Source of the DNA: Daldinia sp. FL1419
Lineage: Eukaryota; Ascomycota; Sordariomycetes; Xylariales; Hypoxylaceae
Assembly (NCBI GenBank): GCA_025201765.1
Contig: MU623354.1
Coordinates: 310,001-374,000 of the forward strand
Length of the DNA: 64,000 bases
Reading direction: 5' to 3'
Of this stretch, positions 12,602-25,064 are shown in pieces; position 1 is the first letter of the stretch, and every line of letters begins with the position of its first letter. A model generated the notes under the pieces. It made no database searches and was not told where the DNA came from. It saw only the letters and a program-made list of their open reading frames with translations. A program made the position numbers and the translations under genes.

Positions 12602-13736
12602 ATGCCCCCAAAGAAGAAGGAAGAGCCTAAAGGCAAAAAGCCTTCGGCTAGTAAGGTCGCCGAAGACAAGACTTTTGGTATGAAGAACAAGAAGGGTTCC
12701 GTTGCCCAGAAACATATCAAGCAGATTCAAGCATCAGCCAAGGCCGGAGGCAGCGCTGAAGAGAAAAAGAAGCAGGCTGAAAAGGAAGCCCGACTCCGCG
12801 AGAAGAAGGCCGCGGAAGACGCGAAACGAGAGGCCGAAGCTCTACTCAATAAGCCGGCACAAATACAGAAAGTACCCTTTGGAGTCGATCCCAAGACTGT
12901 CGTCTGTATATTCTTCAAGAAAGGAAACTGTGAGAAGGGGAAGAAGTGTAAATTTGCCCACGATCTGTCTGTTGAACGAAAGACGGAGAAGAAGAATCTC
13001 TATACAGACGGTCGAGGGGAAGAGGAGGAAAAGAAGAAGCAGGAAACTTCTGAAGACTGGGACGAAGAAAAGCTGCGAAAGGTGGTGCTCTCTAAGAAGG
13101 GCAATCAAATCACGACCACGGACAAAGTTTGCAAATACTTTATTGAGGCGATCGAAGACGGAAAATACGGTTGGTTCTGGACGTGTCCAAACGGAGGCGA
13201 CAAGTGCAAGTACAAACACGCTCTTCCGCCAGGGTAAGTATCCCCGATGCCATATGTTTAGGAGAATTCTCTAATATAATCGATTCAGTTTCGTGCTCAA
13301 GACGAAAGAACAACGTGCGGCTGAGAAAGCTCTTTTGGACAAATCTCCTCTCAAGACTCTTACTCTCGAAGATTTCTTGGAGTCGGAGAGGCATAAGCTT
13401 ACTGGAACGCTTACGCCTGTCACTCCTGAAACTTTTGCGAAGTGGAAGAAGGATCGGTTAGACAAGAAGGCAGCCGAAGAACAAGCTCGTCAAGCTAAAG
13501 AATCGACCGGTCGTGCTCTGTTCGAAAGTGGGAACTGGAGATTCACAGAAGATGACGAGTCTGCAGATGAAGACGAGGATGACGGGGCCTGGAATCTGGA
13601 AAGGTTGAGGCAAGAGACACAAGCAATCCGAGACAGGAAAGAAGCAGAACGGATAGCGACAGCTGCAGGATACTCTGCCGATTCGAGCCAGCCACCAGAT
13701 ACTGGCGATGGTACCCCGGTAGCTGCGGGCGCCTGA
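12602..13736 (+). CDS. TMA46: CCCH zinc-finger, DRG-associated translation factor Tma46/ZC3H15
   Basis: Orthologue of yeast Tma46 and human ZC3H15/DFRP1, which binds and stabilises the DRG1-type GTPase Rbg1 on ribosomes. Exons 12602-13233 and 13289-13736 give 359 residues (yeast 345). The Lys-rich N-terminus MPPKKKEEPKGKK is diagnostic. CCCH finger 1 uses C102, C110, C116 and H120; finger 2 uses C177, C195, C202 and H206. The C-terminal half carries the DFRP region, including an acidic stretch (DESADEDEDDG) and a charged helix. The start at 12602 is chosen because it begins the conserved motif; the frame is open slightly upstream. Confidence 0.94.
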
Positions 13737-14370
13737 TTTTCTAATCTCATCATGATGGGATAACGGAGTAAGCCTCCAATTAAATCAGTGCTTTGTCCTA
13801 AAGGACGGGCGCCCAACACAAAACAGCTAGTCAAACCAACGGCATGCCAATGGCTCAATATCACCTATCGCATTCGGATTACACAAATCCAGCACAGGCC
13901 GAGCTATCGAATGGTCTTTGACCCGTGGGGACAGTGGGAGCCTATTATTAAATTGACGGGTTTAGTCTTCTAACTTAGGTTTACGTAGACTACGTAGACC
14001 CTACCAACCAGATTGATTCAAGTGGGAAGTACCGAGAAATTCGATTCTTTATAGCTATTGTCTCTCGATGGCGAGGTGGTTAGTACAACGAGGTAACCCC
14101 TTTCACTTCGCTACTGTATTAACAATTTGCACATCCAAGTTGACAGGGGAAGTCGGTTCAAGGTTCAAGGATGTATCATGCAACTTGTCTGTAATTCATA
14201 TTCACTGGACTTTTGTTTTGACGATCACAACGCTGATTCTAACGAAAAATTTATTTCAAGACATTTAAATTTATATGCGTATACGCCTACAGGTATTTGG
14301 AAGCCCGCCTCATTGAAAGATCATGGTTATAAGCTTCCACTTCCGATAACGATTTGGGGAGAGGCTTAAC
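13737..14370. other. convergent intergenic interval
   Basis: Space between the 3' ends of TMA46 and the SDR gene. Short frames at 14068-14369 lack recognisable features; nothing else is seen. Confidence 0.5.
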
Positions 14371-15289
14371 TTAAAACTTCTCAACATAAGGTCGTATATC
14401 TATTTCTTGTGTGAATGCGGAACGATGCTGGGTGTGCAAGTTCCAGTAGCTCTCGGCGATCTAGTTTCGAGTTAGCATTGAACAAGTGTAAATGGCTTGG
14501 AATACTGACCGCATTAGCGCTTATCTTGCCGTCCTCGGCACCGTTGTTCGGATTGTAGTGACTTGTTCGAGGAATGTCGATAACTCCGTCGACGATGGCG
14601 TGTGCGACATGGACCCCTTTAGGTCCGAATTCGCGTGCTAAAGATTGACCGAGAGCTCGTCGAGCAAACATGCTAGCAGCCATTGTTGAGAATAGGTACG
14701 AGCCCCTGATAGAGGCCGTGGCACCTGTGATGATCAGACTGGGTGGGTGCTCTGACTCGGGCACTGCTTCTAAGAGCAGCGGAAGAGTCTTTTGGGCAAA
14801 GTTGAAGAGCCCGCGGCTATCCACTCCATTAGTATAGGATGAATTGAGTACCTAGACTTCCAAATTATTGATACGTACGCATTACCACCAACGGCGGCAT
14901 CAAAGTCCTCGACAGTCAACTCGAGGAAAGGCTTTCTCTGAAAGCCCGCACCGACGTTGTAGATAGCTGCGGCAAGCTTAAGGCCTGGCAGCTCCTTTGC
15001 GATGGTCTCAAAGGCCGAGTCCAAAGACTTGACGTCCGAGGTATCAGCACTGATACCGATTGCTTTGCCGCCAGCCTTGTTAATCTCGGCTACGGTGTCC
15101 TTATAAGACTCGGCCGTACGGGTCAAAAGCACCACAGGATAGGCCTTGGAGAAACGGATAGCACAAGCTCGGCCTCGAGAGAAGAATTAGTGAATTTGGG
15201 CATTGTCTCTTTGGTGTGATATGCTTACCTGTGCCTGGACCAGCACCGGCGATGACCGCAAATAACTTGGAGGACAACTTGGAAGACAT
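14371..15289 (-). CDS. Atypical short-chain dehydrogenase/reductase
   Basis: A Rossmann-fold SDR of 250 residues. Exons are 15229-15289, 14879-15173, 14510-14816 and 14371-14460. The cofactor loop is GAGPGTGR near residues 14-21, NAG is replaced by YNVGAG, and ITGATAS holds the usual catalytic-serine strand. The YxxxK motif cannot be found: the aligned stretch reads FSTMAASMFARRAL, whereas relatives I recall have a lysine where this protein has methionine. The protein ends IDIRPYVEKF, typical of this fungal SDR group. It may be catalytically weak or non-catalytic; substrate unknown. Confidence 0.85.
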
Positions 15290-16149
15290 TTTTATTTGTA
15301 GCGAAGTTTTTAAGAATACTTGTATTCTAGAGCGTAATACCGAGATATTAAAACTAAGGGTATATTCCTTGGAATTTCGGAATCCTGGAATAGAATAAAT
15401 CTGATACTCGACCGGATCTCGAGGCTCACTTATATCGACAATCTCTCACCTTTTCTCTACTCGGCAGATATTCTAGAAAGAACATGTACCGCGATAACGA
15501 TTAATAATTCCACTTCCGCATCAGAGTGTTAGTGTACTGATGACAAATTTCACAAGATGTCGCAATAGCTTGACGGCCGAATAGCAAATTGGATATGCAC
15601 GATTTCGGCTTCCAAAGGCGATGACGTGCAGCATCAGTAACTTGGAGAGCGCGGAGAGCGTAGTAATGGACTGCCGGAGTACCGGGATGCCGGAAGCTAC
15701 ATTGACCACAATGTTTATTAAACCGTTAGTTAGGTTAGGTGCATTGGACTTGTAAGTAACTAGGTATTTACTGGTTTAAAACGTCCTTAAAACGTCTCCA
15801 CTAACTACGTCTCGTAACTAACGGAAATCAACCGTACAAAGGGGAAACTTGCATTCAATGTTATTCAACGTTATTCAATGCTAAGATATTGCGAAGTTGT
15901 TTATCGCTAAACCGTCTTTGATTGACTTCTGTGTAATTCGATTTAACGACGACGCGATTAACTGCAACTATTGTCTCTGTCTCTATAGGAAAACCTGAAT
16001 TTTCCGACGCCATAGCACGAGGGATTATCCAAATTCGGATAAAACGTAGGTACATCTAAGCTCCAACAATGATTCTGGTCTTGCATCCTCTAACTTAGGT
16101 ACATTGTGAAATAGTGAAATCGTCTATGGGGTGGTGACGAAGTGAAGTT
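15290..16149. promoter_or_regulatory. divergent intergenic region, SDR / AT-hook gene
   Basis: An 860-bp AT-rich interval between two divergently transcribed genes, presumably containing both promoters. I see no gene; no specific site can be defended. Confidence 0.45.
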
Positions 16150-17244
16150 ATGGCTGAGAATAACGCGGATAGGCGATTCCCAGAAATGGCTTCGGCCTCT
16201 AGTAGCCTTAACGATAGGCTTGGGGAAGACGTCACGATGTTACCAGTCGTTTCAGACATTTTACGGCCTAGTCAAACTACCAGCCTTCAAACATCATCAT
16301 CATCATCGTTTCATTCAAATCAATCACCTTTAGCTAAGGAACAAATAATTCAAAGGCCTTCCACGGCCATTTCAGCATCCTCATCGCGACCTAAGTCACA
16401 ATTAGCCGTACACATTAGGTCGTCGGCACAATCCTCGCCATCGCATGTTAGGCAAGGACAGCCTATGGGGAATGGTCCGAAACTACAACCAAAGCGGGAT
16501 CCTATAGTTGCTAAGGGAAGTATCTCCGTGGTCTTGCCTTCGGTCCCCATACAACACAGAGCAGCAGGTGCCAATATTCTACCAAAGAAGAGGGGCAGGC
16601 CAAAGGGCTGGAAGCTGGGAGGCTCTTATGCAGATAGGAGAGAAGGCGACACAGGGGATCCTAAGCTTAGCGTGCCTAAGAAAGACCCCTCTAAGGAACA
16701 AAAGCGGCGCGGGAGGCCGCCCCGAGACCCTACACCTTCGGCCAGAGAATGGTATCTACAGTCCAATGTTGAATATGTGCCATTCTTATGCGAATGGAAA
16801 CCAGCTTTAGGCCACTCCTGTCCAGCAGAGTTGCAAAACATGAAGACGCTACGCAGACATGTTTTTCTTATCCACGGAGACGAAGACCCTTTAGTTTGTC
16901 GATGGGGCAAGTGCGCGGCAAGGGATCACCCCATACAGTTCACAACCCAAGCGGAATTCGAAGAGCATATGGAGGGGGCTCACTTTAGGTCGTTTGTGTG
17001 GTACATGGGAGATGGGTACCAGAATGATGGCATCGAGACGCTAAAGCGTGATGATGATGAGGTTCAAAAGTACTTGTTCGATAAAGATGGAAATCAAGTC
17101 ACCCCGTCAGTTACTGACCAAACACTCGAGGATGATCAGCAGTATAAAGAAAGGAAACGAAAGTTGAGACGTCTCCTAATCCAACAGGACGAGAATGCCC
17201 CTACCGAGGAGGAATATACAAAACAGACGCTAGGGCTCGTCTGA
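16150..17244 (+). CDS. AT-hook and C2H2-like zinc-finger protein, probable DNA-binding regulator
   Basis: A single-exon gene of 364 residues. The first 140 residues are Ser/Pro/Gln-rich and probably disordered, with a short Ser run near 49-53. Two AT-hooks follow: KKRGRPKG at 146-153 and KRRGRPPR at 185-192, which bind the minor groove of AT-rich DNA. Two zinc-finger-like units come next: C214/C224 with H237/H242, and C250/C255 with H273/H278 (CxxxxC and HxxxxH, wider than classical). The C-terminus is acidic then basic. A nuclear DNA-binding role is inferred from the motifs; I recognise no named orthologue. Confidence 0.82.
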   Translation: MAENNADRRFPEMASASSSLNDRLGEDVTMLPVVSDILRPSQTTSLQTSSSSSFHSNQSPLAKEQIIQRPSTAISASSSRPKSQLAVHIRSSAQSSPSHVRQGQPMGNGPKLQPKRDPIVAKGSISVVLPSVPIQHRAAGANILPKKRGRPKGWKLGGSYADRREGDTGDPKLSVPKKDPSKEQKRRGRPPRDPTPSAREWYLQSNVEYVPFLCEWKPALGHSCPAELQNMKTLRRHVFLIHGDEDPLVCRWGKCAARDHPIQFTTQAEFEEHMEGAHFRSFVWYMGDGYQNDGIETLKRDDDEVQKYLFDKDGNQVTPSVTDQTLEDDQQYKERKRKLRRLLIQQDENAPTEEEYTKQTLGLV

Positions 17245-19494
17245 TTTAAGGTTACCATGGATGGGCATGCTTCCCCCCATATGGGTAGCAATAAGGAGGA
17301 CAGCTTTATTCCACGCTGAGACATGGTCAGGACAAACATAATTGAGCGCCACCTAATTGCAATGATCAGGGCCCAGGCCAGCCCAACTAGTAAGGAACGA
17401 AAGGCTTTGCATTTACCTACTCTATTCGAACTTCCCTACGTACTGATAGGGTGCCATTCAGTTGTATATAATGTAATTCAAAGGGTCAGCCTATTAAACT
17501 AATAAACCTAATATCCTTCTGACACTTGACGTGACTTCTATCCCCGTTGCATTAGGTACACCGGAGGACATCTAGGTTTTCGGGGAATGACATTACCGGA
17601 CTGCTACGCAGCTTTTAGATGTCACCACGTATGCGGGCGTGCTGCATGCTGATATATCTATACGGTAAGACGGAGCTTAAGTTTAAAAATGCATTGCATT
17701 AATTCCAAATCCAGCATGGCAATTCGGCATGACGTGTCATGGAGCTATTATCGTATGTAATTACTCAAGGTTATAATAATGGTACGGTACAGTTCACGGT
17801 GCAAATATCGCCAACCATGTTCGATGGTTTGCCTAGGAGGTATGGGAGGCTGACCAATCCATAAATTCTAGGCCTCATTCCCATGGCACGGTGTTTCCTT
17901 ATGACGTAATAAACAGGGACATCATTGAAACCACTACAAGGTAGTATCGATGGATCCACGCATTCCAGTTGGTGGATTTGTTAGAGTACATGTAGCTCGA
18001 ACAAAATATAATATGCAAGGATACCGTCTACGAGAAGATACATGTATGTAATTGATGCTGATGTTAAGTTTCTCTTATGTTTTATGTGTCTAGTGTTTTT
18101 GAAAGTTTCAAGGTCCTTAAAAATAACGGAGTCCAGAATGATAAGAAGATGAAGTACATTTTGTAGGATTTACATAATGAATATATCGACGGACAAATAT
18201 AACACCTGATTACCAAATGTGTGATAAAATACGGAAACAACGGTCTAGTACCTTGACGCATGGTAGCGCAAGGCACATGTAGCATATTTAAGAGGCGTGA
18301 TACCCGATACTTATTTACTTCAGTACATACCTACTACACTTGGGGACCCCTAGATGCGACACAATACGTTGTATAGATATACCTATCTGTACATATGTTT
18401 ATACGTAGATCACCACGTAATATAAGGTACCTACCTAGGTAGGTAGACGTGTAATTACAGGTGCTTCTTAAATCTGACCTGTGGACATACCTGGGTAGGT
18501 ACATCAACTCAAATAGATGTAAGTGGGAAGTGGGAAAAACTAAGAAGGTATTGCTAAGCCCATAAGCCCAAATTCATGGTGGTGCTTCTCTTTAAATCGT
18601 CCAAAGGGATTATAGCATATCTTTTCAACTTTTATCAATCCTATATTCATCTAACCTAATTCATTCGCCAATTTTCCCTTTTCCTTTTTCCACTTGTACC
18701 CTTCTACTTACCAAAACCCCTACCTCGTTTACCAGCAGAAACCCTTCCCTATCAACGCACCATGCGGACCGAAAGGGTCTAGCGAAAAGCATCTAGATTG
18801 ATCACGTACGTACCTAATCGGGCCCGTGTTTTATTAGCGCATTTGCAGCCATCGGAAATCGTCCAAACGAGGACGCGAAGTCTGACTTTATATTTACGTC
18901 CGGAAAGTCTTCGTTTTAGAAACAATCGACTCGAATTAAGAAGCAGGGGGGAAGAAGAAGGGTACAGTTAAACTTCAACATAGCCCGACCATTTTTTGAG
19001 CTTGAAACAGCACTTTTATTGTTATTTTATTTTATTTTATTAATGCGGTGATTATCAGTTGGATTGATTAGCAAGCAAGAAGGAAGGAAGAAAAAAAAAA
19101 AAAAGGCAAGACAAGACCCCAAGAGGCAGGAACCCGGAGGCAACGTATCCCAAGCAGTTAATTCCAAAGGCTAAGTGGAGAACTCAGCCCACTCAGGTCC
19201 ACCCCTTTTGCCCCTCGTTCTCACTGGTTACTTAGTGGATCAAGTCAGTGGCTCCCCTGACCAAGTCCCTTACCAACTGAGCATAGCGTCTAAACCCTCC
19301 CTGCCCCCGGGGTGTCCAGCGTTGTTCCAGTACTTCCCGACCTGCCCCAAGCGCCTAATGCCAGACCTAGTTCGGTACCGTCTAGCCTCTAGTCAGGACG
19401 ACAGCTGCTGATTCCTGCCCTCCAGTGTTACCGGTCCTGCCAGTGCTACTTCAGTACTACCTTTGCTATTGCTTGTCGCCGCGCTACCGCCGAC
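17245..19494. other. long gene-free interval and nrc-2 leader
   Basis: No gene is supported. It includes TAGG/CCTA palindromes near 18425-18450 and a purine- and pyrimidine-rich zone from about 18650 to 19490 that probably forms the long promoter and leader of the kinase gene. Open frames there begin at non-ATG codons, so I do not call upstream ORFs. Confidence 0.5.
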
Positions 19495-21715
19495 ATGGGG
19501 TCCGACGAGTCAATTGAACACCATTCCAACCTCAGTCATCCGTCCCAAAACCTTCCCTCACCAACAACATCCGTTACTAAACGAGGCTCTCACTTCCGCA
19601 TCAAAAGGCGATTTACATCATGGCATCACCCGAATGTTGACCTAAGGGATTCTAATATAGGCGACAATAACAACACCGACAAGATGCCCGTCAAGTCGCC
19701 CGCCTCGGCCGGCAATAATAATAGCCATAACAGTCATTTCAACCAGAAGCTCAAGAATTTCTTCCGTATTAATTCCTCTAATACCAATGGTGATAAGGAA
19801 AAGAGTCTTGATCATGCCTTGAAGTCCGAAAACAAGAGTGGCTTCCGTCAGTCGAGGAGATTTTTCACCAACGTTGGCAGAATTAGATCGACTACCACCG
19901 CCAGCGAAGGGCATCCCCTAGACGATGCACTTAGTCCCACTGCCAATGCGAATCCATATTTTGCCCATCAGGGCCAACCCGGTCTTCGGCATCACAACGA
20001 GGGCTCAGTTCCGCCTAGTCCGCCGGATACCCCAAGCTTAAAAATACACGGCCCTGACGGCACCGCTGCAAAAGAACAGGCCACAAATGCCACGAAAGAG
20101 GAGTTGGCCCGGAAACTACGAAGAGTTGCAAGTGCACCTAATGCCCAGGGTCTCTTCAACAACCAAGGAAAAGGTAGTGGTGAGAGACCGGCCACAGCTG
20201 AACTCGGCAAGGAGCCGTTGATTCACGGCGAAAATGCTGCTTCGTTGGGCTTCGTCGATGCCAAGACTGCACACTCCGCCGACTCTGGAGCCCTCTCCGT
20301 ACCCGAAAGTGATGGCCTCGGTGCGCTTCCTCCGCCGAACCAGAACTCATTAGCTTTCCGTAGAACGTATAGCTCCAATTCGATCAAAGTCCGTACTGTC
20401 GAAGTTGGTCCTGCTAGCTTCGACAAGATTAAACTTATCGGAAAAGGCGATGTTGGAAAGGTCTATCTCGTAAGGGAAAAGAAGAGCTCTAGACTTTATG
20501 CTATGAAGGGTAAGTTTTATTTTCATCGTCATCATAGGATTCGTCGCTTATAGAGTCGCACTGACCCGAGCAGTCCTGAGCAAGAAGGAAATGATCAAGC
20601 GTAATAAGATCAAGCGAGCATTAGCTGAACAAGAAATTCTGGCGACGAGTAACCACCCCTTCATCGTGACTTTATATCATTCCTTCCAGTCCGAAGACCA
20701 TCTATACCTGTGCATGGAGTATTGTAGTGGTGGAGAGTTCTTCCGAGCTCTGCAGACTCGTCCTGGCAAATGTATACCCGAAGATGACGCTCGCTTCTAC
20801 GCCGCGGAGGTTACGGCTGCTCTGGAATACCTTCATTTAATGGGATTCATCTACAGAGATTTGAAACCCGAGAGTATGTTTGTCGCTGGCTTCCCCATCT
20901 CACCCATACTAACGCTGTCGGTAGACATTCTCCTCCACCAGTCAGGACACATCATGCTTTCCGACTTTGATCTCTCGAAGCAGTCGGATCCCGGCGGGAA
21001 ACCTACTATGATCATGGGAAAGAATGGTGCTAGCACCTCGTCGTTACCTACAATAGATACGAAATCGTGTATCGCTAACTTCCGAACGAATTCGTTTGTG
21101 GGAACCGAAGAATACATCGCCCCGGAAGTTATTAAGGGAAGCGGGCATACAAGCGCTGTGGATTGGTGGACATTAGGTATTTTGATATACGAGATGTTGT
21201 ACGGCACTACGCCTTTCAAGGGCAAGAATCGTAACGCGACTTTTGCCAACATTCTCCGAGAGGAAATACCATTTCCAGAGCACTCTGGAGCACCCCAGAT
21301 TTCAAAGTATGCTTTATTCCAAACCAACTTACCCGTACTAGCGCTAACCCTATTATTTAGTCTGTGCAAGTCATTAATAAGAAAACTCCTGATAAAAGAC
21401 GAGACAAGAAGGTTAGGTGCGAGAGCCGGGGCTTCCGATATCAAAGTGCACCCGTTCTTCAGAACAACACAGTGGGCCCTTATTCGACATATGAAGCCGC
21501 CGATAGTTCCGCACGCGGGCCGTGGTGTCGACACGGTCAATTTTAGAAACGTTAAAGAGAGCGAAAGCGTCGATATTACCGGTTCAAGACAGATGAAGGG
21601 TGTTCCGTTGGACAGCGGGCTAGCAACACCTGGCAACGAAGCCGTCGACCCGTTCGAAGAGTTCAACAGTGTGACATTACATCACGACGGCGATGATTAC
21701 GACAGCGATAGGTGA
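19495..21715 (+). CDS. nrc-2: AGC-family Ser/Thr kinase NRC-2 (Fpk1/Kin82-like)
   Basis: Closely matches Neurospora NRC-2, which represses conidiation; yeast relatives Fpk1/Fpk2 phosphorylate and activate plasma-membrane flippases. Exons 19495-20509, 20574-20873, 20925-21306 and 21361-21715 give 683 residues. A disordered N-terminal third carries conserved blocks (FFRINS, FAHQGQPGLRHHN, RRVASAPNAQGLF). The kinase domain shows the glycine loop GKGDVG at 316-321, ATP lysine K338, YRDLKPEN around 432-439, and DFD instead of DFG at 452-454, a hallmark of this AGC branch. A long insert separates DFD from GTEEYIAPEV. The tail ends with FEEFNSVTLHH. Start choice: first in-frame ATG; a shorter start at MPVKSP is possible. 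Confidence 0.95.
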
Positions 21716-23287
21716 TGACGCAAGATCAACGCCTTGGCCAACACAGCCTTGGCCAACACAGCAGATGTTCTGTTCCGCGCCAGCTTCTCGGCATCTAGCA
21801 GCATACCTATTTCGGCAGCTAAATTTGTATGTGGCCATCCAAATGTGATATTTTATTTGCCACGCAGGGTTGGTTTCCATGCATCGCCAGCGGGTTTGTA
21901 CTATGAGCCTTGAAATAAATGGGAAAATATTCACCGTCCATTTACTTTTTTTTTCCTGTCCTACTATTCTCATCGGAGAAGATTGCGACTAAGGGGAGGC
22001 CCAGTGCGAAGCAGGTAAGAGGGAAAGATGGCGGCATCAACAGGCATTCATATGTACGGCGTTTTTTTCTCGGGCACGATGGAGTTTTTTTGACGTTTTA
22101 TTTTTTATGTTTTGGAACGGACGACCGAAAGAAAAAGGGACTAGCAGAAGTTATAAAGCAGCAACAGTGGTCCTTGCGCCGCTGGGCTTGCTCGCTGGCC
22201 TGGTTTGTATGGCCATTGCAAATCAAGGCCCGTCGTACTTTTATGCCGAATTTGTTCTGTTAGAAAGTCTTGAGACGAAAACAAGAAAAGAAAAAAAACA
22301 GCCCGCGCTGCTTGTCCTGTGAGATAGTATAGCATTCATTACCCATTATCTACCTACTTAGTTACCGGAGAGTCCGACTATTTTTTTTAATTTTTTTTTG
22401 TCCTGCTTTATTTTCTATGTGGTCGCGTTGCGCTTTCGATAGTGGTGTTGGTGTTGGCAGTCAGACGGAGATAACTTTTCCTAGCCTTTTTCATAGAGTC
22501 AAGTAAGAATAAGAGTCAAGAGTAAGAGTCGTAAGTGGGTTGGGTTAGGATTAAGCTAAGTTAGGTTAGGTACATATATCCAAATGGGAAGAGCCGAGTA
22601 ACCAGGGCAGAGATGTAGTTCTTATTATTGATTAGATGGTCGGAATAAAGATGGCGATAGTGTGCATGTATGTTGGACACATGCGTGATGGACGGGGTTT
22701 GAGGCTGACCTCGTGACTCTGGTTTGGGGGGTGTCACGTAGTATTCCCTGTGACCACACCAAACTTTCCCGGCTAGGCACGAGGATACTCGTTTCGTGAA
22801 GATGCGGGCGTTGTTACGTGCCTCCCTTGGTTTCGATCCGATCTGCTGGGTAAATTCAAGCCTGCTCTACGCGTTGCTCGCCGTCGGCTGTTGTCTAGGC
22901 TGGGGTGCTACGCCGCTTCGGATGACGGCGCTGATCTAATATATTGATGGGCGTAAGTTGCCTACTTGGGGCGTATTAGAAATACATAAGTAGTATATAT
23001 AGGTATATATAGTAAGAGCCGCCTTGCCGAATGCTACGCCAGGATCGACATCCTGGAATTTCGAGTTGGGATAAATATATTCGGTGTCATACTCACGAGA
23101 AGATTCCTTGTAACAGGTATATATAACTGGGATTTGAATATCGGGATTCCAAATCTATAGTGAGGAATAAATGGGAGACTGCGGGGTCTTGGTAGAAGTG
23201 CATTGGATGGTTGCGAGAATTACTTTCCGATGAAGCAAAGCTCGTACGGTACAAATCCTATACACGGCACGGGCTAATCCCAGCGGG
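21716..23287. other. gene-free interval
   Basis: The 3' flank of nrc-2 and upstream region of the CorA-like gene. It contains T-rich runs (about 22070-22400) and no supported gene. Confidence 0.55.
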
Positions 23288-25002
23288 ATGGTGGGCTCAT
23301 CACTACCGGCGCCGACGACAGCGCCAACGCAAGCGGGCTCGGAGCAGCAACAGCCGGATTTCTTAGGTCCGGCCTATTTGCTAGAATGGATGGAAACCCA
23401 GCACAGCTGCTCCCGGCGGCGTTTTGCAAGCGTCCAGGAGCTGCGCGATGATATCCAGCGGCACGACAAGGAGTCGGGATTAACGCCCCGAAGGCGGTTG
23501 TTAGTTGTTCGGGGGCTGCCTGCGGAATACCTCGAGACTCTGAGCGAGTTGCTAGACGTCGACGCGGGGTTCGTGGAGGCGCATGCCGGTAGGCGGAGTT
23601 ATAGGCCGTTGGGGAGGCGTCGGCGAGACGGCGCGGCTGGGCATGCTAGGTCTGCTTGCTTCGAGTATCCGGAGTTATCTACGGCGTCGAAGGGGCTGGG
23701 CGCGGATATGAAAAGTGACGTGGCTGGAGAACACCTTCATGCCATCTCGGATGATGATGTAGCGGTCTTCTGCCGTGCTTCGTTGTGGCAGTGCGTTAAG
23801 GCAGACAGTAAGTTTTTCCTTTACTTGTAACCGACGGCCAAGACCATCGCTTACTCGTCCTCTTAGTTCTTCTGCTAGACTGTCCTGAATGGGTTGGGAA
23901 ACATCGCCCTTCGGATCTAAACCAGGTCTTAGCCGCTGCTACCTCGACAGAAGGTGATATGTCGGATTTCGAGTCGCTTCTTTACCATAACCTAGTAGAA
24001 GAATGGCGCAGTAACCCCCAAGGAGACGCAGATATATGCGCTCTTATCCAAGACGTTGCCGTACACCAATGGACCGAGTTCTTCGACATTATCTCGCCAC
24101 ATATATCTCCTAGCACAAACCAGATGACAGCACTATTTTGGAAAGCCCAGGAAAGCCTAGAGCGAAACCTGAGCAGTGCCGAGCTCTACGAAAGATCACT
24201 ACGGACCTCAAGCGCTTACTCTCCACCCCCCTATTCTCCCGCGTCGGACTGGGCATCGCTCCTCTCCCGCCTCAGCCGGCGTGTCTCTCTCCTAAGCCAT
24301 CTCGCCCCTATTTCAAACCCCAACCTCGACTCCATCATCACAAGTATCCTCCCACCACCCCTATCCAACCCCCTCACCAAAACCAAAAGCATTCCTCCCA
24401 CAGAACTAATCCCCCGCCGCCGCCGCCGCCACCGCCCCACCAACACCCCCTCCTCCAGCGCCGACGACGAAAACAAGCACGCCCTAGACCGCGTCTCCTA
24501 CATGGGCGGCATCCTACTCCCCCTATCCATCGTCTCCAGCATCCTCTCCATGAGCGACCCCTTCGGGCCCACGGGGCCGCTCTTCTACGTCTTCTGGGCC
24601 GCCGGCGTGCCCCTGGTCTTGGTCGCCATCCTGATAATCTACGCCGACTCGATCCGCAAGGCCGAGGTCTGGATCGAGGTCGCTAGTACCGGTAGTCCCG
24701 CGACCGACACGAACAACGAGAAGCAGGGCCGGGCCGAGATGCCTGATCTCGAGGGCCAGGGGTTTAGGATCGCGGCCCTGGGGAAGGGGGAGGACGAGGA
24801 TGCGGATGGGGTGGAAGAGATGGGGGAGGATTCGTTTGATGAGCCGGCTATGATGGTGGAGAAGTTGTTCAAGGATGCGGGGAGTAGGAAGTGGCAGAGG
24901 GAGCAGCTTGGTTGGGGAGGCGCGTGTAAGACTGCTTTGAGGATCTATAAGCTTAAGAAAGGTAAACCGCCTAATTGGGTGAGACATGGGAGAACAGCTT
25001 AA
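23288..25002 (+). CDS. CorA-like two-helix membrane protein
   Basis: Exons 23288-23807 and 23867-25002 give 551 residues. The architecture is a long soluble N-terminus followed by two hydrophobic helices near the C-terminus (about residues 386-402 and 412-434), which resembles fungal CorA-like Mg2+ transporter proteins. The GMN signature that CorA/Mrs2 channels carry after the first helix is not present; the inter-helix loop reads DPFGPTGP. A basic run RRRRRHRP (about 357-364) precedes the first helix and an acidic stretch follows the second. The coding strand is strikingly C-rich at 24210-24470. Transport activity is not assured; the call rests on architecture. Confidence 0.72.
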
Positions 25003-25064
25003 CGAAACAGATACATGCGAATATATACTATATACTATTCTATCAAAATCTCAAAATGCTATTT

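Noticed and set aside
19175..19645. Candidate upstream ORFs before nrc-2
   Set aside because: They open at GTG or other non-ATG codons, so evidence for translation is lacking.
20851..21666. 271-codon minus-strand open frame
   Set aside because: Shadow of the NRC-2 kinase exons; no domain of its own and the sense strand is clearly coding.
24138..24686. 182-codon Pro/His/Arg-rich plus-strand frame and matching minus frames
   Set aside because: Alternative frames of the C-rich CorA-like exon; composition follows the base skew.
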